Notes: generated from the sequence alone by a model not told the origin. A DNA stretch of 20,522 bases from JAKAWQ01 sp035503055 (GCA_035503055.1 DATJTV010000119.1:1-20522), one strand, 5' to 3'; shown: positions 7,252-14,895, numbered from the stretch's first letter. Made by a program: numbers and translations.

Positions 7252-8483
7252 GACGTCACGGGCCAGACCGCCTTCGCGGCCGCCATGTCCTCGGGGAAGA
7301 CGGTGACCGGGCGGCCGCCGAGCCACTGGACCATTACCAGCTGCGCGCCGATCCGCCGCCCCTTGGCGTCGAACTCGATGTGGTGGCCGGGGAAGTAGAT
7401 CGCGGGCCCGTCGGTGATGTTCATGGTGCGGATCGCGGTCGCCACCTTCTGCTTGGTCGCCGCGCCGGCCGCGTTGAGCGCCCAGGCGAAGATCATGACG
7501 TGCGCGTAGGCGAAGATGTTGTCGTGGCCGAACCAGGGTTGGCCGGTGCGCTTGACGAAGCGGGCCGAGAGGTCGTTGAGATCCTTGCCGGGCCAGTTGG
7601 CGAGCCCGATCAGGATGTCCTCGAGCACCGCGGGGCCGGCGGCCTTGAGCAGCTCGGGGTTGGCCCAGTGCCCGCCATTGCCGATCAGCGGCATCTTGCT
7701 TCCGGGCATGCCGTATTCGCTGAAGGTGTCGGCGAGGATCTTGTCGTCGCCGCCGTTGGTCGAGAGGAGCAGGACGAAATCGGGGTTGGCGGCGCGGATC
7801 GGCTGCACCAGCGTCGTCGCGTCGGCGAGCGGGGGCGTGTAGATCCGTTTCACCACGAGATCGAGTTTTTCATCCTTCAGGATGTGGCCGAGCACCGGCT
7901 TGAGGAAGCTCACCGAGGCGGCGGTGTTGTCGCCGACGATCGCGACCTTCTTCGGCCGCTTGCCGGTGGTGGCTTCGGCGAGCCGCATCGCGATCGGCAC
8001 GGTTTGCTCGGCCTGCGTGTTGCCGGTGGGCGAGGTCTGGAAGACGTAGTGGAAGCCGCGATCGGTGATCGCGTCCGAATAGGAGAGCGTGAGCCAGGGA
8101 AGACCGGCGCGCTCGCTCACCTCGGTGGCGGCGAGGGTGAAGGTGGAGAGCCAGCATCCCATCGCGCCCACGAGGTTCGGATGGTTGGCGATCATGCGCT
8201 GGGCCGCGTCTTTCGCGGTCTCGGCGGTCGAGCCGGTGTCGAAGATCACGAGCTTGAGGCGCGCGCCGCCGAGGGCGCGGATGCCGCCCGTGCGGTTCAC
8301 GTCGTCCACCGCCATCTCGGCGCCGAGCCGCTCCTGCTGGCCGTCATAGGCCCAGGGGCCGGTGAGCGGCACCAGCATCCCGATTTCGACGTCGGTTGGC
8401 GCCGCGCGGGCCAATCTTGCTCCCGTGAGCGCCGCGGCGCCGCCGAGGGCGAGTGTCGTCCGCCGTCCGATCGCTTTGGTCAT
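7248..8483 (-). CDS. Liv-type ABC transporter substrate-binding protein (Peripla_BP_6/LivK-like)
   Basis: 411 residues. A leader with Arg7-Arg8 in RRTTLALGG and a site near Ala27 in ARAAPTD points to export, possibly by Tat. The mature protein starts EIGMLVPLTGPWAYDGQQ and has GAEMAVDDVNRTGGI, the LivK-family opening. Members bind branched-chain amino acids, but also amides, urea and aromatic acids, so the ligand is open. The start has GGGAGGAAAG 5-6 nt upstream. It lies 30 nt after livF and overlaps the hydrolase gene by 4 nt, placing it fourth in a five-gene operon, after rather than before the membrane genes. Confidence 0.92.
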   Translation of the reverse strand: MTKAIGRRTTLALGGAAALTGARLARAAPTDVEIGMLVPLTGPWAYDGQQERLGAEMAVDDVNRTGGIRALGGARLKLVIFDTGSTAETAKDAAQRMIANHPNLVGAMGCWLSTFTLAATEVSERAGLPWLTLSYSDAITDRGFHYVFQTSPTGNTQAEQTVPIAMRLAEATTGKRPKKVAIVGDNTAASVSFLKPVLGHILKDEKLDLVVKRIYTPPLADATTLVQPIRAANPDFVLLLSTNGGDDKILADTFSEYGMPGSKMPLIGNGGHWANPELLKAAGPAVLEDILIGLANWPGKDLNDLSARFVKRTGQPWFGHDNIFAYAHVMIFAWALNAAGAATKQKVATAIRTMNITDGPAIYFPGHHIEFDAKGRRIGAQLVMVQWLGGRPVTVFPEDMAAAKAVWPVTS

Positions 8484-8513
8484 TTTGCTTTCCTCCCGGT
8501 TCGATTTCTCTTT

Positions 8514-9230
8514 TCAGCTCGCGCCGAGACCGAGATAAGAGCGCCGGATGCGGTCGTCCGCAAGCAGCGCGCGATAGGACCCTTCCAGCACCACCCGGCC
8601 GGTCTCCAGCACATAGCCGTGATCCGAGAGCTCGAGCGCCTCGGCGACCCGCTGCTCGACGAGCAGGATCGCGAGCCCGGTCTCGCGGTGGATGTCGGCG
8701 ATCCGGGCGAAGATCATCTCCGCGATCGCGGGGGCGAGGCCCATCGAGGGCTCGTCCAGCATCAGGAGGCGCGGCGCGGAGGCGAGGCCGCGGCCGATCG
8801 CGAGCATCTGCTGCTCGCCGCCGGAGAGCGTGCCGGCGAGCTGGCCCGCGCGTTCGGCGAGGACAGGGAAGAGGGCATGGATGCGCTCGCGCGTTGCCGC
8901 CCACCCTGCCCTGCCCGCCCGCGGCCAGGCGCCCATCTCGAGATTCTCGCGCACGGTGAGCGTGGGGAAGACCTGGCGGCCTTCGGGGACGTGGGCGATG
9001 CCGAGATGGGCGCGCGCGGCGGCCGGTTGGGCGAGGAGCGATTTTCCCTCCCAGGAGACGGTGCCGGCGAATGCGGGAACGATGCCGGAGATCGCCTTGA
9101 AGAGCGTCGTCTTGCCCGCGCCATTCGGGCCGACCACCGTGATGAAGCGGCCGGACGGGACGGTGAGCGAAACCTCGCGGAGTGCCTGGAGGCCGCCATA
9201 GGCGACCGAGAGGGAGCTGATCTCAAGCAT
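8514..9230 (-). CDS. livF: Liv-type ABC transporter ATP-binding protein LivF
   Basis: 238 residues, the normal LivF length. Walker A GPNGAGKTT (34-42), PEGRQVFPTLTVRENL as in LivF, signature LSGGEQQML (135-143), Walker B LLMLDEPSMGL with Asp159 and Glu160, and the switch region ILLVEQ, where the usual histidine is Gln as in other LivF proteins. It pairs with the LivG half of the upstream fusion to drive import. Its ATG overlaps the end of the fusion gene by 8 nt (ATGCTTGA). Confidence 0.94.
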   Translation of the reverse strand: MLEISSLSVAYGGLQALREVSLTVPSGRFITVVGPNGAGKTTLFKAISGIVPAFAGTVSWEGKSLLAQPAAARAHLGIAHVPEGRQVFPTLTVRENLEMGAWPRAGRAGWAATRERIHALFPVLAERAGQLAGTLSGGEQQMLAIGRGLASAPRLLMLDEPSMGLAPAIAEMIFARIADIHRETGLAILLVEQRVAEALELSDHGYVLETGRVVLEGSYRALLADDRIRRSYLGLGAS

Positions 9231-10980
9231 GCGCTTGCGCCAGGAACTTCGTGCCGAGATAGGCCTCGATCACGCGCGGGTCTTCGATCACCGCGTGCGG
9301 CGTGCCTTCGGCGAGCACGCGGCCATGGTCGAGCACGAGGAAGCGGTCCACCAGGCGGAGCAGCGCATGCATCGTGTGCTCGATGATGACGATGGTCATG
9401 CCGCGCGCGCGAAGCTGCCGGAGAACGGAGAGAAGCTCGTCGCACTCCTCGTGCGCGAGGCCGGCGAGCGTCTCGTCGAGCAGGAGCAGGCGCGGATTGC
9501 CGGCGAGCGCACGCGCGAGCTCCATCAGCCGGAGCTCCTTGTTGGTGAGCTGGCCGGCGGGGCGGCGGGCGCGCTCGGCGAGGCCCACCGTCTCGAGCGC
9601 GCCCATCGAGGCGGCGAGCGCATCCTCGTCGGCGAGGCCGGCACCGTAGGCGGCGACGATCACGTTGTCGAGCAGCGGAAGGCGGGGAAAGCTGCGCACG
9701 ACCTGGAAGGTGCGCCCGACGCCGCGCCGCGCGATCTGATGGACGCGGCGCCCCGCGAGCTCTTCGCCGGCGAGGCGGGCGCTGCCGGCATCGGCGGCGA
9801 GCACGCCGTTGAGGAGATTGAAGAGTGTCGTCTTGCCGGCGCCGTTCGGGCCGATGATGCCGAGGATTTCGCCCACGGAGACGGAGAAGCTCACGTCCTC
9901 GACGGCGCGGAGCCCGCCGAAGGATTTCGAGAGGTGCTTCACGTCGAGCAGAATTCCGTGGCCGGGCGCGCGCGCGGGCGGCGGCGAACGGAGCGGTTGG
10001 GGGAGCGGCGGCGCGGCAATGGGGCGAAAGAAACGATCGCGAATGGTCCAGAAAATCCCTTCGGGCGCGGCGAGCATCACGGCGATGATCGCGCCGCCAT
10101 AGACGACGCCCTGGATGCCAGGCACGATATTGCCGAGCTTGGCGTTGAGCGTTTCCGCGAGCGGCACGAGCACGGCGGCGCCGATGAGCGGGCCCCAGAC
10201 CGTGGCGACGCCGCCGAAGAGCGTCACCACCAGCGCCTGCGCCGAGACGATCACGCCGAAGACGGAATCGGGCGTGACGACGAGCAGAACGCAGGCATAG
10301 AGCCCGCCGGAAGCGGCACCGATCGCGCCGCTCGCGACCATCGCGCGCATCTTCCACCGCCAGGTGTCGAGCCCCGCCGCCTCGGCGGCGAGCTCGTTCT
10401 GGCGGATCGCGAGCAGGGCCAAGCCGAAGCGGCTGTTCTCGACGAGCATCGCCGCGATCATTGCGAGCGCGAGCAGCCCGACCGCGACGAGGGTGGAAAG
10501 ACGCGGATCGTTGAATTGCAGGAAGAGCGCGGGATGCTGCCGGTGCATCGGCAGCGGCACTTCCTGGAAGCCGAGATATTCGAGCACGTAGAGGATCGCC
10601 AGCGGATAGGCGAGCATGGCGAGCGCGAAATAATGCCCGCGCAGGCGGAAGGTGGGCAGGCCGATCAGTCCCGCCGCGACCGCGCCCAGGATCATGCCGA
10701 GCGGAATGCCGATCCAGGGCGTGAGATGCCAATAAACCAGCGCCAGCGTGACGGTATAGGCGCCGATGCCGAAGAAGGCGGCGTGGCCGAAGGAGACGAG
10801 CCCGCTCATCCCCGAGATCACGTTCCAGGAGAGCCCGGCCACGGCCCAGATCGGGATCAGCGTGAGCAGGAGCTGCTGGTAGCTGTTGTGCACCATCGCG
10901 GCGAGCGCGAGATAGAGCGCGCACGCCACCGCGAGCACGAGGGAATCGCGCTTGAGGCGGGCCGCGCCGCCCGCCCTCAT
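9223..10980 (-). CDS. Fused Liv-type permease and ATPase (LivM-LivG)
   Basis: 585 residues. Residues 1 to about 335 are a LivM permease with multiple membrane spans, including GLSWNVISGMSGLVSFGHAA and AIRQNELAAEAAGLDT. A Pro/Ala-rich linker follows, then a LivG ATPase from about residue 350: Walker A GPNGAGKTT (377-385), GVGRTFQVVRSFP, Walker B LLLLDETLAGL and switch His in IIEHTMHAL. The frame is continuous and the linker shows no frameshift. The ABC signature is LTNKE (478-482) rather than LSGGQ, and Walker B reads DET rather than DEP, so one composite ATP site may be weakened. ATG 10980 overlaps the livH stop (ATGA). The frame is open further upstream, but that part is antisense-like shadow of livH. 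Confidence 0.93.
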   Translation of the reverse strand: MRAGGAARLKRDSLVLAVACALYLALAAMVHNSYQQLLLTLIPIWAVAGLSWNVISGMSGLVSFGHAAFFGIGAYTVTLALVYWHLTPWIGIPLGMILGAVAAGLIGLPTFRLRGHYFALAMLAYPLAILYVLEYLGFQEVPLPMHRQHPALFLQFNDPRLSTLVAVGLLALAMIAAMLVENSRFGLALLAIRQNELAAEAAGLDTWRWKMRAMVASGAIGAASGGLYACVLLVVTPDSVFGVIVSAQALVVTLFGGVATVWGPLIGAAVLVPLAETLNAKLGNIVPGIQGVVYGGAIIAVMLAAPEGIFWTIRDRFFRPIAAPPLPQPLRSPPPARAPGHGILLDVKHLSKSFGGLRAVEDVSFSVSVGEILGIIGPNGAGKTTLFNLLNGVLAADAGSARLAGEELAGRRVHQIARRGVGRTFQVVRSFPRLPLLDNVIVAAYGAGLADEDALAASMGALETVGLAERARRPAGQLTNKELRLMELARALAGNPRLLLLDETLAGLAHEECDELLSVLRQLRARGMTIVIIEHTMHALLRLVDRFLVLDHGRVLAEGTPHAVIEDPRVIEAYLGTKFLAQAHA

Positions 10981-11918
10981 GCGCGTTCCGCCGAACGGCC
11001 GAAGAGTCCCTGCGGGCGGAATCCGACGATGAGGAGGAAGACGACGAAGATCGCGGCGTTCTGCAATTGCGGCGGCAAAACGAGCGCCGAGACCTGCTGG
11101 ACGAAGCCGACGGTGAGCCCGCCCCAGAAGGCGCCGAGGATGCTCCCCATGCCGCCGAGCACAACGCCGGAATACATGATGATCACGTAGTCGAGGCCGA
11201 CGAAGGGCGTGAAGGAGAGATAGGTCGCCATCAGGCCGCCGGCGATCGCGGTGATCGCCGCACCGAGGCCGAAGGCGAGGCGATAGGCGCGATCGACGTC
11301 GATGCCCATGTAGGTCGCGGCGATGGGGTTGTCGGCGGCGGCGCGAAGCGCGCGGCCGGGCCGCGTGCGCTCCATCAAGAACCAGAGCGCGCCTGCTACG
11401 ATCACGGCGACGATGCACGCGAAAAGGCGCGCCTGGTTGAGGAAGAGAAGGGCGTGGCCGAAGAAGGGGCCGAGGATGAAGGCGCGCGCCGAAAGCGGGG
11501 TGAGCACGCTCTCGGGCGTCGAGCCGAAGAGAATGAGGCCGCCGTTCTGCAGGATGAGCGAGAGGCCGAGGGTGACGACGAGCTGGCCGAAGGCGCCCTG
11601 GTCGAGCCGTGCCGCCGTGTTGAGCCCGGAGACGCGCGAGAGCAGGAAGCGGTGCAGCAAAGCCCCGCCGGCGAAGAGGACCGGCCCCGCGATCACCGCC
11701 GCGACGAAGGGTGCGACGACGGGGCCGAGCAGATGGAGGGCTGCGAAGCCGCCGACGAGATAGAGGCTCACATACATGCCGAGCATGAGGAGCTCGCCCT
11801 GGGCGAAATTGACGATCCGCATGATGCCGAAGATCAGGCCGAGCCCGATGCACATCAGGCCATAGAGGCAGCCGATGATCAGGCCGGCCGCGAGCGCATT
11901 GAGGATGTTCTCGATCAG
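10977..11918 (-). CDS. livH: Liv-type ABC transporter permease LivH, probable non-canonical (CTG) start
   Basis: The family core is clear: GLIFGIMRIVNFAQGELLML, VVLGGMGSILGAFWGGL and a C-terminal GFRPQGLFG. The first ATG in frame (11855) gives 292 residues but begins inside the first membrane helix. The conserved N-terminus, ENILNALAAGLIIGCLYGLM, lies upstream in frame with no ATG, GTG or TTG, and a TGA at 11976-11978 closes the frame above it. CTG at 11918 follows AGGGGAAG with a 6-nt spacer and gives 313 residues with the expected spacing to GIMRIVNF, so it is the start chosen here. A sequencing error or indel is the alternative. It is the first gene of the Liv operon and diverges from tatA. 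Confidence 0.8.
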   Translation of the reverse strand: MIENILNALAAGLIIGCLYGLMCIGLGLIFGIMRIVNFAQGELLMLGMYVSLYLVGGFAALHLLGPVVAPFVAAVIAGPVLFAGGALLHRFLLSRVSGLNTAARLDQGAFGQLVVTLGLSLILQNGGLILFGSTPESVLTPLSARAFILGPFFGHALLFLNQARLFACIVAVIVAGALWFLMERTRPGRALRAAADNPIAATYMGIDVDRAYRLAFGLGAAITAIAGGLMATYLSFTPFVGLDYVIIMYSGVVLGGMGSILGAFWGGLTVGFVQQVSALVLPPQLQNAAIFVVFLLIVGFRPQGLFGRSAERA

Positions 11919-11924
11919 GACGTT

Positions 11925-11932
11925 CTTCCCCT
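11925..11932 (-). promoter_or_regulatory. AGGGGAAG, candidate ribosome binding site for livH
   Basis: On the minus strand this purine run ends 6 nt before CTG 11918. It is the best Shine-Dalgarno-like sequence near the conserved LivH N-terminus and is the main reason for proposing a CTG start. Confidence 0.4.
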
Positions 11933-12059
11933 GGACGCGGATGGTGCCGGGGTTCGCCGGCAGATGTCCATGATGTCATTTAACGGCAAGGAAAATATGG
12001 GGATTTCGCCTTGCGATCGCTTCGGCTCCGAGCCAGCTTGAAACCCCGATCGCGTTGCC

Positions 12060-12064
12060 GGAGG
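12060..12064 (+). promoter_or_regulatory. GGAGG ribosome binding site deciding the tatA TTG start
   Basis: GGAGG with a 5-nt spacer precedes TTG 12070. The resulting protein starts MGELSIWHWL, as TatA proteins usually do. An in-frame TTG at 12055 would lie upstream of this site. Confidence 0.65.
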
Positions 12065-12069
12065 TGAAA

Positions 12070-12300
12070 TTGGGCGAGCTCAGCATCTGGCACTGGCTGA
12101 TCGTGCTGATCGTGGTGATGCTGCTGTTCGGCAGCGGCAAGGTCAGCACGCTGATGGGCGACTTTGCGAAAGGCGTGAAGACGTTCAAAAAGACGATGGC
12201 GGAGGACGACAAGCCCGCGCCGCCCCAGGCCATCGCCCGCGAGGAGACGGTCGAGACGAACGTCGCCGCCGAAAAGACGCCGGTGCACCACGAAGGGTGA
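12070..12300 (+). CDS. tatA: Twin-arginine translocase subunit TatA
   Basis: 76 residues, usual TatA size. A short N-terminal membrane helix (SIWHWLIVLIVVMLLF, residues 5-20) is followed by the hinge FGSGK and an amphipathic helix LMGDFAKGVKTFKKTM, then a polar acidic tail. This is the pore-forming subunit that oligomerises during Tat export of folded proteins. Start is TTG, chosen from the ribosome site and homology. No tatB or tatC lies in the window; tatA alone, apart from tatBC, is seen in several alphaproteobacteria. Both binding proteins in the window have Arg-Arg leaders and may be clients, though adjacency is likely chance. Confidence 0.93.
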   Translation: MGELSIWHWLIVLIVVMLLFGSGKVSTLMGDFAKGVKTFKKTMAEDDKPAPPQAIAREETVETNVAAEKTPVHHEG

Positions 12301-12375
12301 GGCCCGGGCGCGCGCCGCGCCGACCGCGTCCGAAAATGGCGAGAAGGATTTCGCGCGGCGGCGCATGATGGGTCC

Positions 12376-13902
12376 ATGCATCTCGACCGCGAGGCCTGCT
12401 ACCGGGCGCTTCTGACGCGCGATGCCCGCTTCGACGGGCAGTTCTTCGTCGCCGTCCGGACTACCGGGATCTATTGCCGGCCGATCTGCCCGGCCCAGAC
12501 GCCCAAGCTCGCGCATGTGATCTTCCTCCCCAGCGCGGCGGCGGCGCAGGCGGCCGGGTTTCGCCCGTGTCTGCGCTGCCGGCCGGAGACCTCACCCGAG
12601 ACCGCCGCCTGGCGCGGGACCTACGGCACCGTCTCGCGCGCACTCGCGCTGATCGCCGCCGGCGCGCTGGACGAGGACGATTTGGAGGGGCTGGCGGGGC
12701 GGCTCGGGATCGGCGCGCGGCAGCTCCGGCGGCTCTTTCGCCAGCATCTCGGCGCCTCGCCCAAGGCGGTCGCCGGCACGCGCCGGGTGCTGTTCGCCAA
12801 GCGGCTGATCACCGACACGGCGCTGCCGATGACGGACGTCGCCCTGGCGTCGGGGTTCGGGAGCCTGCGCCGGTTCAACGACATCTTCCGCCGGCTCTAT
12901 GGCCGGCCGCCGTCCACGCTGCGCCGCGCCGGCCCGGAGGACGGGGTAGCGCAATCGGGCGTCGCGCTGCGGCTTGCCTTCAAACCACCCTATGACTGGG
13001 CGGGGCTGATCGGGTTCCTCGCCGCGCGCGCGATCCCGGGCGTGGAACGGGTGAGCGCCGATGCCTATGCGCGGACGATCGCGCTCGGCGGGGCGAGCGG
13101 GACGCTCATCGTCCGCCCGGACCTGGGGCGGCAAAGCCTCACCGCCACCATCCGCTTTCCGGCTATCGGCGAGATGGGCCGGATCGTGAACCGTATTCGG
13201 TGCCTGTTCGATCTTGGCGCCGATCCGTGCCTGATCGGCGCGCAACTCTCCGCCGACCCCGAGATGGCGGCTCGGGTGCGGGCGCGGCCGGGGCTCCGCG
13301 TGCCGGGCGCGTGGGACGGGTTCGAGCTTGGCGTGCGCGCGATCCTGGGCCAGCAGATCAGTGTCGGCGCGGCGACGGCGCTGGCGGGCAAGCTGGTCGC
13401 CGCCTATGGGACGCCGGTTGCGGCGGACGAGCCGGGGCTTACCCACGCCTTCCCCTCGCCGCTGCGGATCGCGGCAGCGGCCGACCTAGCCGAGAGGCTC
13501 GGCATGCCTCGGGCGCGGGCCGCCGCGATCACGGCACTCGCGGCTTCCGCGCTCGAAGATCCCCGGCTCTTCGAGCCCGGGCGCGGCCTCGAAGCGAGCA
13601 TCTCGCGGCTGCGTTCGCTGCCCGGGATCGGCGAATGGACGGCGCAATACATCGCCATGCGCGCGCTGCACGAGCCCGACGCGTTCCCCGCGACCGATAT
13701 CGGGCTGTTGCGTGCCGCGGCCGGGGGCGAGGGACGGCCGAGCCCGGCGCAGCTTGCGGCGCGGGCGGAGGCGTGGCGGCCATGGCGGGCCTACGCGGCC
13801 CTCCACCTCTGGGCCGCGCCACGTGCAATCAAGGAGAGGCGCAATGAAGCTCTGGCGCGACCGGCTGGCATCGCCGATCGGAACGATTCTGCTCGTGTCT
13901 GA
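12376..13902 (+). CDS. alkA: Ada N-terminal domain / AraC-type HTH / AlkA DNA glycosylase fusion
   Basis: 508 residues in three parts. Residues 1-75 are the Ada metal-binding domain: Cys34 and Cys38 in YCRPICPAQTP and Cys65 and Cys68 in FRPCLRC form the zinc site; Cys34 corresponds to the methyl-phosphotriester acceptor of E. coli Ada. Residues about 85-190 are an AraC-type HTH (ARQLRRLFRQHLGASP, VALASGFGSLRRFNDIFRRL). Residues about 200-490 are AlkA: FELGVRAILGQQISV, the helix-hairpin-helix LRSLPGIGEWTAQYIAMRAL, and catalytic Asp441 in FPATDIG. The protein should sense methylated DNA, possibly activate transcription, and excise 3-methyladenine-type bases. The upstream leader has no strong ribosome site. 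Its last 59 bases overlap ogt. Confidence 0.92.
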   Translation: MHLDREACYRALLTRDARFDGQFFVAVRTTGIYCRPICPAQTPKLAHVIFLPSAAAAQAAGFRPCLRCRPETSPETAAWRGTYGTVSRALALIAAGALDEDDLEGLAGRLGIGARQLRRLFRQHLGASPKAVAGTRRVLFAKRLITDTALPMTDVALASGFGSLRRFNDIFRRLYGRPPSTLRRAGPEDGVAQSGVALRLAFKPPYDWAGLIGFLAARAIPGVERVSADAYARTIALGGASGTLIVRPDLGRQSLTATIRFPAIGEMGRIVNRIRCLFDLGADPCLIGAQLSADPEMAARVRARPGLRVPGAWDGFELGVRAILGQQISVGAATALAGKLVAAYGTPVAADEPGLTHAFPSPLRIAAAADLAERLGMPRARAAAITALAASALEDPRLFEPGRGLEASISRLRSLPGIGEWTAQYIAMRALHEPDAFPATDIGLLRAAAGGEGRPSPAQLAARAEAWRPWRAYAALHLWAAPRAIKERRNEALARPAGIADRNDSARV

Positions 13903-14410
13903 CGGCGAGGCGCTCCGCGCCCTCGACTTCGAGGAGTGCGAGGCGCGGATGTGCGTGCTGCTTCGCCGGCAATACGGGGACTTTGCTTTGGGCGACGGCG
14001 CCGGGGACGACGGGGCGAAGCGGCATCTCGGCGATTATTTCGCGGGCGAGCTCGAAGCGCCGGAGCGGATCGCGGTGCGGACGGAGGGTTCGGCGTTTCA
14101 GCGCCGCGTCTGGGCTGCCCTCAGAGAAATCCCGCCTGGCGAGACACGGAGCTACCGCCAGATCGCCACCGCGATCGGCACGCCCACGGCAACCCGCGCC
14201 GTGGGGCTCGCGAACGGGGCCAACCCCGTCGCCATCGTCGTGCCCTGCCACCGCGTGATCGGGGCGGACGGCAGCCTCACCGGCTACGGCGGCGGCCTCC
14301 CGCGCAAGGCATGGCTGCTGGAGCACGAGCGCGGCGGAGCAAGGCCAAGGGGGCAGGCCGCCCCCTGGTCTTACTGTGCCGGGCTCAGCGACGGTTCGAC
14401 GGCCGTGTAG
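13844..14410 (+). CDS. ogt: Methylated-DNA--[protein]-cysteine S-methyltransferase (Ogt/AdaB)
   Basis: 188 residues. The active-site motif IVVPCHRVIG places the acceptor Cys at 135. The winged-helix DNA-binding part is FQRRVWAALREIPPGETRSY, and GYGGGLPRKAWLLEHE is the usual C-terminus. It repairs O6-methylguanine by one-time methyl transfer. Start ATG 13844 has AAGGAG 7 nt upstream, inside the end of alkA, so the two are co-expressed. Together they supply the domains of E. coli Ada plus AlkA, rearranged. The last about 22 residues (after HERGG) go beyond the usual end, run through a GC hairpin, and overlap the convergent cupin gene by 40 bp. Confidence 0.94.
   Translation: MKLWRDRLASPIGTILLVSDGEALRALDFEECEARMCVLLRRQYGDFALGDGAGDDGAKRHLGDYFAGELEAPERIAVRTEGSAFQRRVWAALREIPPGETRSYRQIATAIGTPTATRAVGLANGANPVAIVVPCHRVIGADGSLTGYGGGLPRKAWLLEHERGGARPRGQAAPWSYCAGLSDGSTAV
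14348..14366. terminator. GC hairpin after the cupin stop, inside the ogt tail
   Basis: AGGGGGC (14348-14354), loop AGGCC, GCCCCCT (14360-14366). On the minus strand it begins 4 nt after the cupin TAA, a usual terminator position, but no T-run follows. On the plus strand it is translated as part of the ogt extension. Confidence 0.4.
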
Positions 14411-14895
14411 GGGCGGCGGCGGATCCGGTCGAGGTTCATGCCTTCGATGCGGATCAGTTGGGTTGCCTTCTCGCGGCGGGGCGAGTGGAGCGCGCCGGGC
14501 TCGTAGAGGTAGGCCATGCCGGGCGTGAGCGTGTAGTCGCGGACGCGGCGGGCCTTGCCCGGCTCGGTTTCGGTCGGGCGGGCGAGGCATTCCCAATCGG
14601 TCATGATGGTCTCGCCGGCGGCCTGGCCGTAGATCGCCCAGGTCGGGCCGTGGTCGTGCGGGGCTGAGTTCTTGGCGCCCTGGTAGGCGTGGGCGAGGAT
14701 GGTGAAGCCGAGATCGGGGTCCTCGTAGAGGACGTGGCGTTCCGGCCCGTCCGCGCGCGTGGTGGCGGCGATGAAATCCTTGTCCTGGAGGGCATCGCGG
14801 AGCAGCGCGCAGACCTTCTCGCGCCCCGCGGGCCCGGGATCGGTCTGGAGCGTTTCGCGGCAGGCGGCGGCGAACTGCTCGAGCGTGTGCGGCAT
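14371..14895 (-). CDS. Small cupin-domain protein (thiol-dioxygenase-like fold, function unknown)
   Basis: 174 residues. A helical N-terminal part (LEQFAAACRETLQ) precedes a cupin. The first cupin motif is APHDHGPTWAIYGQAAGE with His80 and His82; the second is PGMAYLYEPGALHSP with His137. Three histidines and no clear metal glutamate recall the cysteine/3-mercaptopropionate dioxygenase group, but the match is only to the general pattern, so the reaction is not assigned. Start ATG 14895 has GGAGGAAGG 3-5 nt upstream. It stands alone on the minus strand between ogt and the divergent kinase gene. Confidence 0.8.
   Translation of the reverse strand: MPHTLEQFAAACRETLQTDPGPAGREKVCALLRDALQDKDFIAATTRADGPERHVLYEDPDLGFTILAHAYQGAKNSAPHDHGPTWAIYGQAAGETIMTDWECLARPTETEPGKARRVRDYTLTPGMAYLYEPGALHSPRREKATQLIRIEGMNLDRIRRRPYTAVEPSLSPAQ

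Noticed and set aside
7233..9386. 717-codon plus-strand open frame
   Set aside because: It runs opposite to the hydrolase, binding protein and livF, all with clear motifs. Long antisense frames are expected at this GC content.
9229..11190. 653-codon plus-strand open frame
   Set aside because: Antisense to livMG; composition is Arg/Glu/His-rich with no domain pattern.
10981..11979. N-terminal extension of the LivM-LivG frame
   Set aside because: The frame is open but overlaps livH in another frame on the same strand; LivM homology starts just after ATG 10980, which overlaps the livH stop.
12013..12020. GCGATCGC palindrome between livH and tatA
   Set aside because: An 8-bp GC-rich palindrome is common by chance here and nothing links it to control of either gene.
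11067..12041. 324-codon plus-strand open frame over livH
   Set aside because: Shadow of livH; acidic low-complexity translation, no family resemblance.
12301..12375. Possible Ada box before the Ada-AlkA fusion
   Set aside because: No sequence close to the E. coli Ada-box pattern was found; a short CGAAA/TTTCG inverted pair is too weak to call.
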